Part shown: positions 1 to 7,656 of the stretch, one piece after another
Numbering within the stretch: the stretch's first letter is position 1
Layout of the letters: each line of letters opens with the position of its first letter
From: Micromonospora pallida
GTDB lineage: Bacteria; Actinomycetota; Actinomycetes; Mycobacteriales; Micromonosporaceae
Length of the DNA stretch: 64,000 nucleotides
NCBI RefSeq assembly: GCF_900090325.1
Contig: NZ_FMHW01000002.1
Location: forward strand, 1,674,001-1,738,000
Reading direction: 5' to 3'
Made by a program: the position numbers and the translations under genes
The notes under the pieces: generated by a model
The model's input: the letters and a program-made list of their open reading frames with translations, nothing else
Told to the model about the DNA's origin: nothing
The model's database searches: none

Positions 1-1
1 G

Positions 2-1369
2 TACCTGCACCGGCTCGCCGACACCGGGCTGGCCGGGCTCGGCTTCGGGGTCGGCCTGGACCACCCCGACGTGCCCGAACCGCTGCGTGCCGCCGCCGAG
101 GAACGCGGGCTGCCCCTGCTGGAGATCCCGGTCGACGCGCCCTACGTGGCGATCTCCGAAGGCGTGTCCAAGCTGCTCGCCGCCGAGCGGTACGACACCA
201 TCGCCCGGGCCTTCGACGCCCAGCAGACGCTGACCGCCGCCGCGCTGGAGCACGGGCGGGGCGGCATCGTCACCGCGATCTCCCGGGCGGTCGACGGCTG
301 GGCCGTGCTCACCGACACCGCGGCGACCGTCGTCCGCGCCTGGCCGCCGGAGGCCGGTGAACGGCTGCCCGCCCTGCTCCCGGACCTCATGCGCACCCGT
401 GAGCGGGGCATCCGGGCGAGCAGCGCGGTGGTCACCCCGCGTGAGTCCATCGCGATCCACACCCTCGGCGCCCGGGGCCGGATGCGGGGCTTCCTGGTCG
501 CCGGCGTGCCGGGGCGGGCCAGCGACTACAGCCGGATGGTGCTGGCCGGCGGGGTTGCCCTGCTGTCGCTGGAGATGGAACGTTCGCAGGCGGCCAGCCG
601 GCAACTGCGCCGGCTGCGCTCCGACACCCTGCTCCAACTGCTCCGGGGCGCGATCGCGCCGTCCGTGGCCGAGCAGCACGTGACCGGCTGGGAACTCGAC
701 CCCACCGCCCTGCGGGTCGCTACGTACCTCTGCGACGCCAGCCGGGGCGACCCGCTGGGGGACCGGGTGAACGAGCTGATGAGCGAGGCCAACCTGCCCG
801 GCGCGGTGGTCGTCCAGGCCGCCGGCCGGCAGGCCCGGGTCACCGTGCTCACCGACGGCTCGGACCGCACCGCCCGGGCCCTGGCCCGGCTGGCCTCGGT
901 CCGCCCCACCGTCGCGCTCGGCCTGGGCGACGTGGTGCCGGTCGAACGCGTCTCGCACTCGCACCGCGCGGCCAGCCACGCCGCCGAGGTCGGCCAGGCC
1001 GAACGGCGGGCGGTGACCCGCTTCGACGACCTGGAGGCCCTCCAGATGCTGTTCCACGCCCAGTCACCCCAGGCCCTCGCCGGCTTCGTCCGTCGGGTGC
1101 TCGGCCCACTCCAGCAGCACGACGGTGGCCGGGACGGCACCCTGCTGGCCACCCTGCGCGCGTTCCTCGCGCACAACGGGCACTGGAACGAGACCGCCGC
1201 CGAACTCGGCATCCACCGGCACACCCTGCGGGCCCGGATCGAGCGCATCGAACGGATCACCGGCCGCGACCTCGCCTCCGCCTACGAACGCATGGAACTG
1301 TGGCTCGCCCTGCTCGCCGACGGCGCCGCCGACCCCGACGACACCCGCCCGGCACCGGACCGGACGTAG
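2..1369 (+). CDS. PucR-family transcriptional regulator, 5' truncated by window edge
   Basis: The frame is open from base 2, so the start lies left of the window; a GTG at 71 is probably internal. The first ~75 visible residues match the PucR N-terminal sensory domain (GLGFGVGLDHPDVPEPL, then LPLLEIP). The last ~60 residues form the PucR C-terminal helix-turn-helix (HNGHWNETAAELGIHRHTL...RIERITG). PucR-type proteins are usually activators of nitrogen, purine or amino-acid catabolism. The gene stands 122 bp upstream of, and codirectional with, an ABC transporter/ureohydrolase/lyase operon, so it probably regulates it (inference). The middle part (putative GGDEF-like region) is not conserved enough for me to name a ligand. 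Confidence 0.85.
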   Translation, partial: YLHRLADTGLAGLGFGVGLDHPDVPEPLRAAAEERGLPLLEIPVDAPYVAISEGVSKLLAAERYDTIARAFDAQQTLTAAALEHGRGGIVTAISRAVDGWAVLTDTAATVVRAWPPEAGERLPALLPDLMRTRERGIRASSAVVTPRESIAIHTLGARGRMRGFLVAGVPGRASDYSRMVLAGGVALLSLEMERSQAASRQLRRLRSDTLLQLLRGAIAPSVAEQHVTGWELDPTALRVATYLCDASRGDPLGDRVNELMSEANLPGAVVVQAAGRQARVTVLTDGSDRTARALARLASVRPTVALGLGDVVPVERVSHSHRAASHAAEVGQAERRAVTRFDDLEALQMLFHAQSPQALAGFVRRVLGPLQQHDGGRDGTLLATLRAFLAHNGHWNETAAELGIHRHTLRARIERIERITGRDLASAYERMELWLALLADGAADPDDTRPAPDRT

Positions 1370-1491
1370 CCCACCCCGGCGTCCGTACGACAGAAAGTCC
1401 TGGCCAGGGCCGCCCCACTCGACCTCCTGTCAGGTACCGCCACCCCGTCGCCGCCGGTGAGACTCGGCGAAAGCAGCCGACGGGAGGCACG

Positions 1492-2409
1492 ATGACCAGC
1501 ACGGACCGGGGTGGCACCGCCACCGAGCCGGCACCGGGACCGGGACAACTCGCCGGGCTGCCCCGGGTGCCGCTACGGCACTACGGCCGCTGGGTCTCGG
1601 CGGCCCTGGTGCTCGTCGTGCTCGCCCTGCTCGCCCGGGCCTTCGCCCAGGGCAGCATCGAGTGGGCGGTGGTCGGCCGGTACCTGACCGCCGGGGCGAT
1701 CCTGCACGGACTGGGCAACACCGTCGTGATCACGCTCTGCTCGATGGCGCTGGCCATCGTCCTCGGCGTCGTGGTCGCGGTGATGCGGATGTCGGCGAAC
1801 CCGGTGACCCGTACGGTCGCCCTGGGCTACATCTGGCTGTTCCGGGGTGTGCCGGTGCTGCTGCAACTGCTGATCTGGTACAACCTGGCCCTGGTCTTCC
1901 CGACCATCGGCTTCGGCAGCTTCCAGGCCCGCACCATCGACGTGATGACCCCGTTCATGGCGGCCCTGCTCGGCCTGGGCATCAACATGAGCGCGTACAC
2001 CGCCGAACTCGTCCGCGCCGGGATCCTCTCGGTCGACCGGGGCCAGATCGAGGCAGCCCAGGCACTCAGCCTCACCCCCGGGCAGATCCGCCATCGGGTG
2101 GTGCTGCCCCAGGCGATGCGGGTGATCGTGCCGCCGCTGGGCAACGAGTTCATCAGCACGCTGAAGATGTCCTCGCTCGCCGCGGTGATCACCTACGGCG
2201 AGATCCTGGAGAGCGCCGAGTTCATCTACTACGCCAACAACCGGGTCATCGAACTGCTCATCGTCGCGGCGATCTGGTACCTGGTGGTCGTCTCGGTGCT
2301 CAGCGTGATCCAACACTTCGTCGAACGACGGTTCGGCCGGGGCTTCCAGCACACCACCCGCCGGGCTGCCCGCGCCCTCGCGCGCCGAGAGAAGGAGAAC
2401 CCCGCGTGA
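1492..2409 (+). CDS. Amino-acid-type ABC transporter permease (HisM/GlnP-like)
   Basis: A 305-residue inner-membrane permease of the polar amino-acid uptake family. I chose ATG 1492 because a GGGAGGC ribosome site precedes it, although the frame is open further upstream. There are about five or six hydrophobic segments (first near residue 40), and the cytoplasmic EAA loop for ATPase docking starts near residue 186 ([20 protein letters not shown]). [11 protein letters not shown] is typical of the family. Its stop overlaps the GTG start of the ATPase gene (GTGA), so the two are translationally coupled. The substrate-binding protein is not in the window and may lie to the left or elsewhere. The neighbouring ureohydrolase and argininosuccinate-lyase-like genes suggest a guanidino or basic amino-acid substrate (inference). 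Confidence 0.9.
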   Translation: MTSTDRGGTATEPAPGPGQLAGLPRVPLRHYGRWVSAALVLVVLALLARAFAQGSIEWAVVGRYLTAGAILHGLGNTVVITLCSMALAIVLGVVVAVMRMSANPVTRTVALGYIWLFRGVPVLLQLLIWYNLALVFPTIGFGSFQARTIDVMTPFMAALLGLGINMSAYTAELVRAGILSVDRGQIEAAQALSLTPGQIRHRVVLPQAMRVIVPPLGNEFISTLKMSSLAAVITYGEILESAEFIYYANNRVIELLIVAAIWYLVVVSVLSVIQHFVERRFGRGFQHTTRRAARALARREKENPA

Positions 2410-3176
2410 CCGGCACACCCGTCGTCCAGGCCCTCGGCATCCACAAGTCGTTCGGACCGGTCCACGTGCTGCGTGGGGTGTCCCTGACCGTGCACGCCGG
2501 GGAGGTGCTCTGCGTGATGGGGCCGTCCGGCTCGGGCAAGAGCACCTTCCTGCGCTGCGTCAACCAACTCGAACGGATCGACGACGGCGAGCTGTGGGTC
2601 CGCGACGAACTGGTCGGCCACCGGGTACGCCAGGGGCGGCTGTACGAGCTGAACGAGCGGGAGATCGCCCGGCAGCGGCGCGGGATCGGCATGGTCTTTC
2701 AGCGGTTCAACCTCTTCCCGCACATGACCGCGCTCGGCAACGTGATCGAGGGCCCACTGCGCGCCCTGCGGCACAACCGCACCGACGCCACCGCCGCCGC
2801 CCGTCGCCTGCTCGACCGGGTCGGCCTCAGCGACAAGTACGACGCCTACCCGGCGCAGCTCAGCGGCGGGCAGCAGCAGCGGGTCGCCATCGCCCGGGCG
2901 CTGGCCATGCAGCCGTACCTGATGCTCTTCGACGAGCCCACCTCCGCCCTCGACCCGGAACTGGTCGGCGAGGTGCTCGACGTGATGAAGACCCTCGCCG
3001 CCGACGGCATGACCATGGTCGTCGTCACCCACGAGACCGGCTTCGCCCGCGAGGTCGGCGACACGCTCGTCTTCATGGACGACGGTGTGGTCGTGGAGAG
3101 CGGCCCACCGGCCGACGTGCTCGGCGCCCCCCAACACCCCCGGACCCGGGAGTTCCTCTCCCGCGTCCTCGGCTGA
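2406..3176 (+). CDS. Amino-acid ABC transporter ATP-binding protein
   Basis: A 256-residue ATPase partner of the preceding permease (GlnQ/HisP type). The GTG start at 2406 overlaps the permease stop by four bases. It has Walker [10 protein letters not shown] at residues 39-47, the ABC signature LSGGQQQR near residue 152, Walker [15 protein letters not shown] near residue 172 and the switch histidine in VVTHE. Length is normal for the family. It would power import across the cytoplasmic membrane. The gap to the next gene is 43 bp and there is no visible terminator, so the operon probably continues. Confidence 0.93.
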   Translation: MTGTPVVQALGIHKSFGPVHVLRGVSLTVHAGEVLCVMGPSGSGKSTFLRCVNQLERIDDGELWVRDELVGHRVRQGRLYELNEREIARQRRGIGMVFQRFNLFPHMTALGNVIEGPLRALRHNRTDATAAARRLLDRVGLSDKYDAYPAQLSGGQQQRVAIARALAMQPYLMLFDEPTSALDPELVGEVLDVMKTLAADGMTMVVVTHETGFAREVGDTLVFMDDGVVVESGPPADVLGAPQHPRTREFLSRVLG

Positions 3177-3219
3177 ACCCACCCATCCACCACCGTTCGT
3201 ACACCCCGAGAGGTCAGGC

Positions 3220-4122
3220 ATGCCACGTCGTCACCAGCCGCGGACGTTCGACCTGTGGGGGGTCCCCTTCGACGGGGGCTCCACCCTGGGCTGGCCGGGC
3301 TCGCGCTACGCGCCCGCCCGGGTCCGCGAGGCACTGGGGTGGATCACCCAGCGCATCGAGAACGGCGCCATCTACTCCCTGGACAGCGACTCGGTGCACG
3401 AGGTCGGCGACGACCTGCTGCGCGACCGCGGCGACGTGGACGTCGTCGGCCACGACATCCAGGCGACCCTCGACGCGTGCTCCGCCGCCGTGGCCACCTC
3501 GCTGCGGGACGGCCGGTCCCCGATCGTCATCGGCGGTGACGACTCGGTCCTCTTCCCCTGTGCCCGGGGAGTGCACGAGGCCCTGCCCGGACGGGTCGGG
3601 GTCATCCACTTCGACGCCCACCTCGACCTGCTCGACCACAACCGGCACCAGGGTCGGGTCAGCCAGTCCAGCGGCATGCGCCGCAGCCTGGAACTCGACC
3701 GGATCAACGCCGACGACTGCATCCAGGTGGCCGTCCGGCACTTCAACTTCCCGTCCTCGGCGGCCTTCAAGCGGGACACCGGTCTGCCGCACATCACCGC
3801 CCGGGAGTTCCAGGCCCTCGGCCCGGTCTCCGCCGTGGAGCAGATCCTCGACCGGGTCTCCGGCGCCGACCACCTCTTCCTCTCCTTCGACATCGACGCG
3901 ATCGACCCGGCGTTCGCCCCCGGGGCCGGCGCGCACGAACCGGGCGGCCTCACCTCGGGCGAGGCGCTGGAGGCCGTCCGCCTGCTCGCCCCGCACTGCG
4001 ACGCGTTCGCCATCACCGAGGTCAACCCGCTCACCGACCATCCCACGTCGACCACCGCCACGCTCACCGCGTACCTGCTGTTCCACTTCGCCGTCTTCGG
4101 CTCGGGAGGAGCCCGTCGATGA
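3220..4122 (+). CDS. Ureohydrolase (arginase/agmatinase family)
   Basis: A 300-residue cytoplasmic ureohydrolase-fold enzyme; family members hydrolyse guanidino groups to urea using two Mn ions. The start is ATG 3220. The metal motifs are present in order: GGDDS near residue 105, HFDAHLDLLD near 130 and SFDIDAIDPAFAPG near 223. The first is unusual because the common form is GGDHS, whose His is a Mn ligand; here it is Asp. Alternatives are agmatinase, guanidinobutyrase or an arginase-like activity, and the sequence does not separate them. The stop overlaps the start of the downstream lyase (ATGA), so the two products are made together and probably act in one pathway. Confidence 0.85.
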   Translation: MPRRHQPRTFDLWGVPFDGGSTLGWPGSRYAPARVREALGWITQRIENGAIYSLDSDSVHEVGDDLLRDRGDVDVVGHDIQATLDACSAAVATSLRDGRSPIVIGGDDSVLFPCARGVHEALPGRVGVIHFDAHLDLLDHNRHQGRVSQSSGMRRSLELDRINADDCIQVAVRHFNFPSSAAFKRDTGLPHITAREFQALGPVSAVEQILDRVSGADHLFLSFDIDAIDPAFAPGAGAHEPGGLTSGEALEAVRLLAPHCDAFAITEVNPLTDHPTSTTATLTAYLLFHFAVFGSGGARR

Positions 4123-5633
4123 CCACCGACCACGGCTACCACGGCTTCCGGGCCACCGGCGTCCGGCTGACCGAGGAACAGCTCCCGCACCTGCGTAGCC
4201 ACCGCACCGAACTGCTCGGCGACTCCCTGCCGGCGATCCACGCCTTCGACAAGGCCCACGCGGTGATGCTCACCGAGCAGGGCCTGCTCGATCCGGCCAC
4301 CGGACCGGCCATCCTCGCCGCGCTACGGGAGATGGAGGCCCGGGGCGTCGCCGAGACCCGCATCGAGGTGGGCGGCGGGATGCACTCCGGCGAGCAGTAC
4401 CTGATCGCCGCCCTCGGGCCCGACACCGGCGGCCGGATCCACCTCGGCCGCAGCTCCGGCGACCTGATCGAGGTGGCCCGCCGGATGACGATCCGCTGGC
4501 ACCTGCACACGCTGTTGCCCGCCCTGACCGACCTCCGGGGTGTTCTGCTCGACCTGGCCGCCGCGCACACCGATACGGTGATGCCCGGCTACACCCACGG
4601 CCAGCACGCCCAGCCGACCACCTTCGCGCACTGGGCCACCATGTTCGAGCAGGCCTTCGCCCGGGACACCGAACGGCTGTTCGGCCTGTACGGGCGGCTC
4701 AATCTCTCGCCGGCCGGCGCGGCCATCCTCACCGGCAGCGACCTGCCCGTCGACCGGCACCGGGTCGCCGACCTGCTCGGCTTCGACGCCCCGCTGCCGC
4801 ACACCATGGACGCCATCCTCAGCCACGACCTGGAGATGGAGACGGCGGCGCTGCTCGCCACCACCGGTGCCACCCTGGCCCGGCTCGCCGACGACCTCTA
4901 CCTCTGGTCGACCGTCGAGTTCGGCTACATCGAACTGCCCGACCGGTACTGCGGCACGAGCAGCATCATGCCGCAGAAGAAGAACCCGGACGCCCTGGAG
5001 GACGTCAAGTCGGTCGCCACCCAGGCCCTGGCTGCCCTGGTCGGGGTGGTCACCGCCGAGCGGGGCCCGACCGGCTTCCCGATCCTCGAACGTCGCTACT
5101 CGCAGCAGGCGCTCTGGTCGATGTGCGGGGCGATCTCCGGCAAGCTCCGCGACTGTGCCGGGATCCTCGCCGACCTGCGGGTCGACCGGGAGCGGCTGGC
5201 CGCTCAGGCGGGCGCGCACTGGGCGCAGGTGACCGACGTCGCCACCGCCCTGGTCCGGCACACCGGGCTCGACTGGCGGCACGCCCACCAGGTCGTCGGC
5301 GTCTTCGTCCGGCTCGGTATCGAACGCGGGGTGGCCGCCCCGGCGGCCACCCCGGCCCTGCTCGACGACGCGGCCCGGCAGGTGCTCGGCCGCGACAGCG
5401 GCCTCACCCCCGAGCAGTTCGCCGAGGCGATGGACCCGTACGCCTTCGTCGTCCGGCGGACCCTCTACGGTGGGCCGGCACCGGCGGCGGTCCGGCGGGA
5501 GGCGGCCCGCTTCGCCGACCGGCTGGCCACCGACCGGCAGCACGTCGACGACCTGCGGCAGCACGTCGCCCGTGCCGAGGCGACCCTGGAGGCGGCCATC
5601 GACGACATCCTCGCCCGATACTCCCCGGGGTGA
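4119..5633 (+). CDS. Argininosuccinate lyase-like enzyme (fumarase/aspartase superfamily)
   Basis: A 504-residue protein with the superfamily signature SSIMPQKKNPD near residue 281 and a TYGHQHAQPTT-like active-site segment (GYTHGQHAQPTTFAHW). It starts with ATG overlapping the ureohydrolase stop (ATGA). Standard ArgH is about 460-480 residues and sits with argG; here the partner is a ureohydrolase and an ABC importer, so a catabolic role on a guanidino- or amino-succinate is more likely than arginine biosynthesis (inference). It is the last gene of the operon, and the next gene is convergent with only 22 bp between stops. Confidence 0.8.
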   Translation: MTTDHGYHGFRATGVRLTEEQLPHLRSHRTELLGDSLPAIHAFDKAHAVMLTEQGLLDPATGPAILAALREMEARGVAETRIEVGGGMHSGEQYLIAALGPDTGGRIHLGRSSGDLIEVARRMTIRWHLHTLLPALTDLRGVLLDLAAAHTDTVMPGYTHGQHAQPTTFAHWATMFEQAFARDTERLFGLYGRLNLSPAGAAILTGSDLPVDRHRVADLLGFDAPLPHTMDAILSHDLEMETAALLATTGATLARLADDLYLWSTVEFGYIELPDRYCGTSSIMPQKKNPDALEDVKSVATQALAALVGVVTAERGPTGFPILERRYSQQALWSMCGAISGKLRDCAGILADLRVDRERLAAQAGAHWAQVTDVATALVRHTGLDWRHAHQVVGVFVRLGIERGVAAPAATPALLDDAARQVLGRDSGLTPEQFAEAMDPYAFVVRRTLYGGPAPAAVRREAARFADRLATDRQHVDDLRQHVARAEATLEAAIDDILARYSPG

Positions 5634-5655
5634 GCCGCGCCGCGGCCGGCAAGCG

Positions 5656-6606
5656 TCACTCCGAGACGGCGGTGTACCGGTAGCGCTCGCCCTTGTACTC
5701 GTCCTCCTGCCGCGGGTCCGACACGTCCACCCGGACCCCGGGCAGGGCGGCGACCAGCGCCGCGGCCACCTCCTCGGGGAGGAAGTGGTGCTGGAGGTCG
5801 AGTTCGGCCAGGTGGGTCAGGGACTGCCCGGCCAGCAGCGCGGCGGCACCTCGCTCGCCGAGCGTGCCCAGCGAGAGATCCAGCCGTTCCAGCCGGGACA
5901 CCACCGCCGCGGTCGACAACGCCTCGGCCAGGTCGTCGGCGATCTCCGCGTTGCACAGTCCGAGCCGACGCAGCGCCGGGAACCGCTCGCCGGCCAGCAG
6001 CGGGGCCAGGTCCGACACAGTGGTGTCGCCGCCGTAGGCGGGCGTGCCGAGCCACAGTTCCAGGTCGGTGAGCGCGGGCAGTTCCGAGTCGAACACCGCC
6101 TGGACGAACGTCCGGGACAGCCCGCCGCTCTCCACCGCCAGCTTACGCAGCCGGTCGTGCCGTACCGGTGAGAACGTGAAGTCCGCGCCGCCGCGCACCC
6201 GCAGCACCTCCAGATTCGGGTACGCGGCCAGCAGTCGGCTGACGTCGCCCACCCGCATCCAGGAGACCTCGCACTCCTCGACGGTGATGTCCCCGAGGAA
6301 CAGCGCGCGCAGGGCCGGCAGCCGGGGCGCCGCCGCGCAGAGCTGCGGGATCGGGGCGGAGTTGAACGCGGTGTACCCCCAGGAGCCGACGACCAGCGAC
6401 TCCACCGACGGCCCGGCCGTCGCGACGAACTCCCCGAACGCCCCCTGGAACGGCTCGGACGGCGTGTTCTCGGCGGCGGACTGGTCGAAGTCCCAGCGGG
6501 CGAGCCGCCAGGACACCGGGCCGTCCACCGTGGGTAGCGGCTCGCCCAGGGGCACGTCGACCACCGGCCGGCCGGCGAAGGAACTCGCGTGGCTTCCGAA
6601 CGTCAT
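5656..6606 (-). CDS. STM4015-family leucine-rich-repeat protein, copy 2
   Basis: A 316-residue protein that I recognise as the family named after Salmonella STM4015. It opens with the family sequence SHASSFAGRPVVD and carries irregular leucine-rich repeats (for example LPALTDLELWLG, FPALRRLGLCN, RLERLDLSLG, HLAELDLQHH). It ends with GERYRYTAVSE. There is no signal peptide or membrane segment, so it is probably cytoplasmic. It lies 6 bp downstream of a clear paralogue and must be cotranscribed with it. In other bacteria the family sits with radical-SAM (STM4011/4012) and ATP-grasp (STM4014) genes, which are absent here. Molecular function is unknown. Confidence 0.8.
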   Translation of the reverse strand: MTFGSHASSFAGRPVVDVPLGEPLPTVDGPVSWRLARWDFDQSAAENTPSEPFQGAFGEFVATAGPSVESLVVGSWGYTAFNSAPIPQLCAAAPRLPALRALFLGDITVEECEVSWMRVGDVSRLLAAYPNLEVLRVRGGADFTFSPVRHDRLRKLAVESGGLSRTFVQAVFDSELPALTDLELWLGTPAYGGDTTVSDLAPLLAGERFPALRRLGLCNAEIADDLAEALSTAAVVSRLERLDLSLGTLGERGAAALLAGQSLTHLAELDLQHHFLPEEVAAALVAALPGVRVDVSDPRQEDEYKGERYRYTAVSE

Positions 6607-6612
6607 CGTCGA

Positions 6613-7545
6613 TCACTCCCCGACCGCGGTGAACCGGTACTCCCGGCCGTCGTAGACGCTCGCCTTCTGCGCGTCCGACAGGTCGACCTCGACCCCCGGC
6701 AGCGCGTCGACCACCCGCCGCTGCGCCTCCTCGGAGAGGAAGTGGTGGTGCAGGTCGAGCCGTCGCAGGTGGGTCAACGGCTGCCCGGCCAGCAGCGCAT
6801 CCACGCCCTGGTCGGTCAGCACTCCCATGGACAGGTCGAGCACCGCCAGCCGGGGGACCACCGCCGCGTCGGCCACCGCCGCGACGACCGCGTCCTGCGA
6901 CTCGCCGTTGCACACCGCCAGGTGCCGCAGGGCCGGCAGGCCGGCGCCGGCCAGCAGCGGGGCCAGGTCCTCGACCGTGGTGTCCCCGCCGTAGTCGGAC
7001 CGGCCGAGCCAGACGTCCAGCCGTTCCAGGGCCGGCAGCGTGGACTCGCCCACCGCCCGGACCAGCGCCCCGGGCAGCCCACCGGACTCGAAGCGCAGCT
7101 CCCGCAGCCCGTCGTGGCGCATGGGGGTCAGCGTCAGTCCGTTGCCGCCGCGCACCCACAGCACCTCCAACGTGGGGTAGGCGGTCAGCAGCGGGGTGAT
7201 GTCGGTCAGGGTCAGCCAGGAGATCTCGCACTGCTCGGAGACCAGGTCGGCGAGGAAGACCGCCCGCAGCCCGGTCCACTCGGCCGCCGCGTCGACCAGC
7301 AGTTCGACCGGCAGTTCCTGTTCGTACGCGGTGCCCCACTCGCCGATCACGACGGCCCGGACCGCCGCCGGAGGCACCTGCTCACGGAACGCCGCCACGA
7401 GGGCGGCGAACTCCTCCGGCTCGGCCTCGAAGTCCTCGACCTCCAGCCGCCAGGCCACCGCCGACGGGTCCGCCGGCAGGCTCATCCCCGGTGTGAACGG
7501 CACCACCGGTAAGCCGGCGAACGACGACGCGTGCGAACTGATCAC
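6613..7545 (-). CDS. STM4015-family leucine-rich-repeat protein, copy 1
   Basis: A 310-residue paralogue of the next gene in the operon. They share the opening SSHASSFAGLPVV, the block YGGDTTVEDLAPLLAG, the late DLHHHFLSEEA block and the ending YRFTAVGE. Leucine-rich repeats run through the middle and C-terminal parts. It is the promoter-proximal gene of a two-gene unit and probably arose with its neighbour by tandem duplication. The upstream side abuts the left end of the TnpB element (7.59 kb), so its promoter may have been changed by the insertion (inference). Function unknown. Confidence 0.8.
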   Translation of the reverse strand: MISSHASSFAGLPVVPFTPGMSLPADPSAVAWRLEVEDFEAEPEEFAALVAAFREQVPPAAVRAVVIGEWGTAYEQELPVELLVDAAAEWTGLRAVFLADLVSEQCEISWLTLTDITPLLTAYPTLEVLWVRGGNGLTLTPMRHDGLRELRFESGGLPGALVRAVGESTLPALERLDVWLGRSDYGGDTTVEDLAPLLAGAGLPALRHLAVCNGESQDAVVAAVADAAVVPRLAVLDLSMGVLTDQGVDALLAGQPLTHLRRLDLHHHFLSEEAQRRVVDALPGVEVDLSDAQKASVYDGREYRFTAVGE

Positions 7546-7656
7546 GAGAACCTCCGGTCGTACGGGTGGGTCAGCGGCGCGATGCTAATGCCTCGTCATT
7601 GAACCTTGACCGGTCGGTTCTGAGAATTGTCGTACCGGTGGTGTTGGCTGGGTCCT

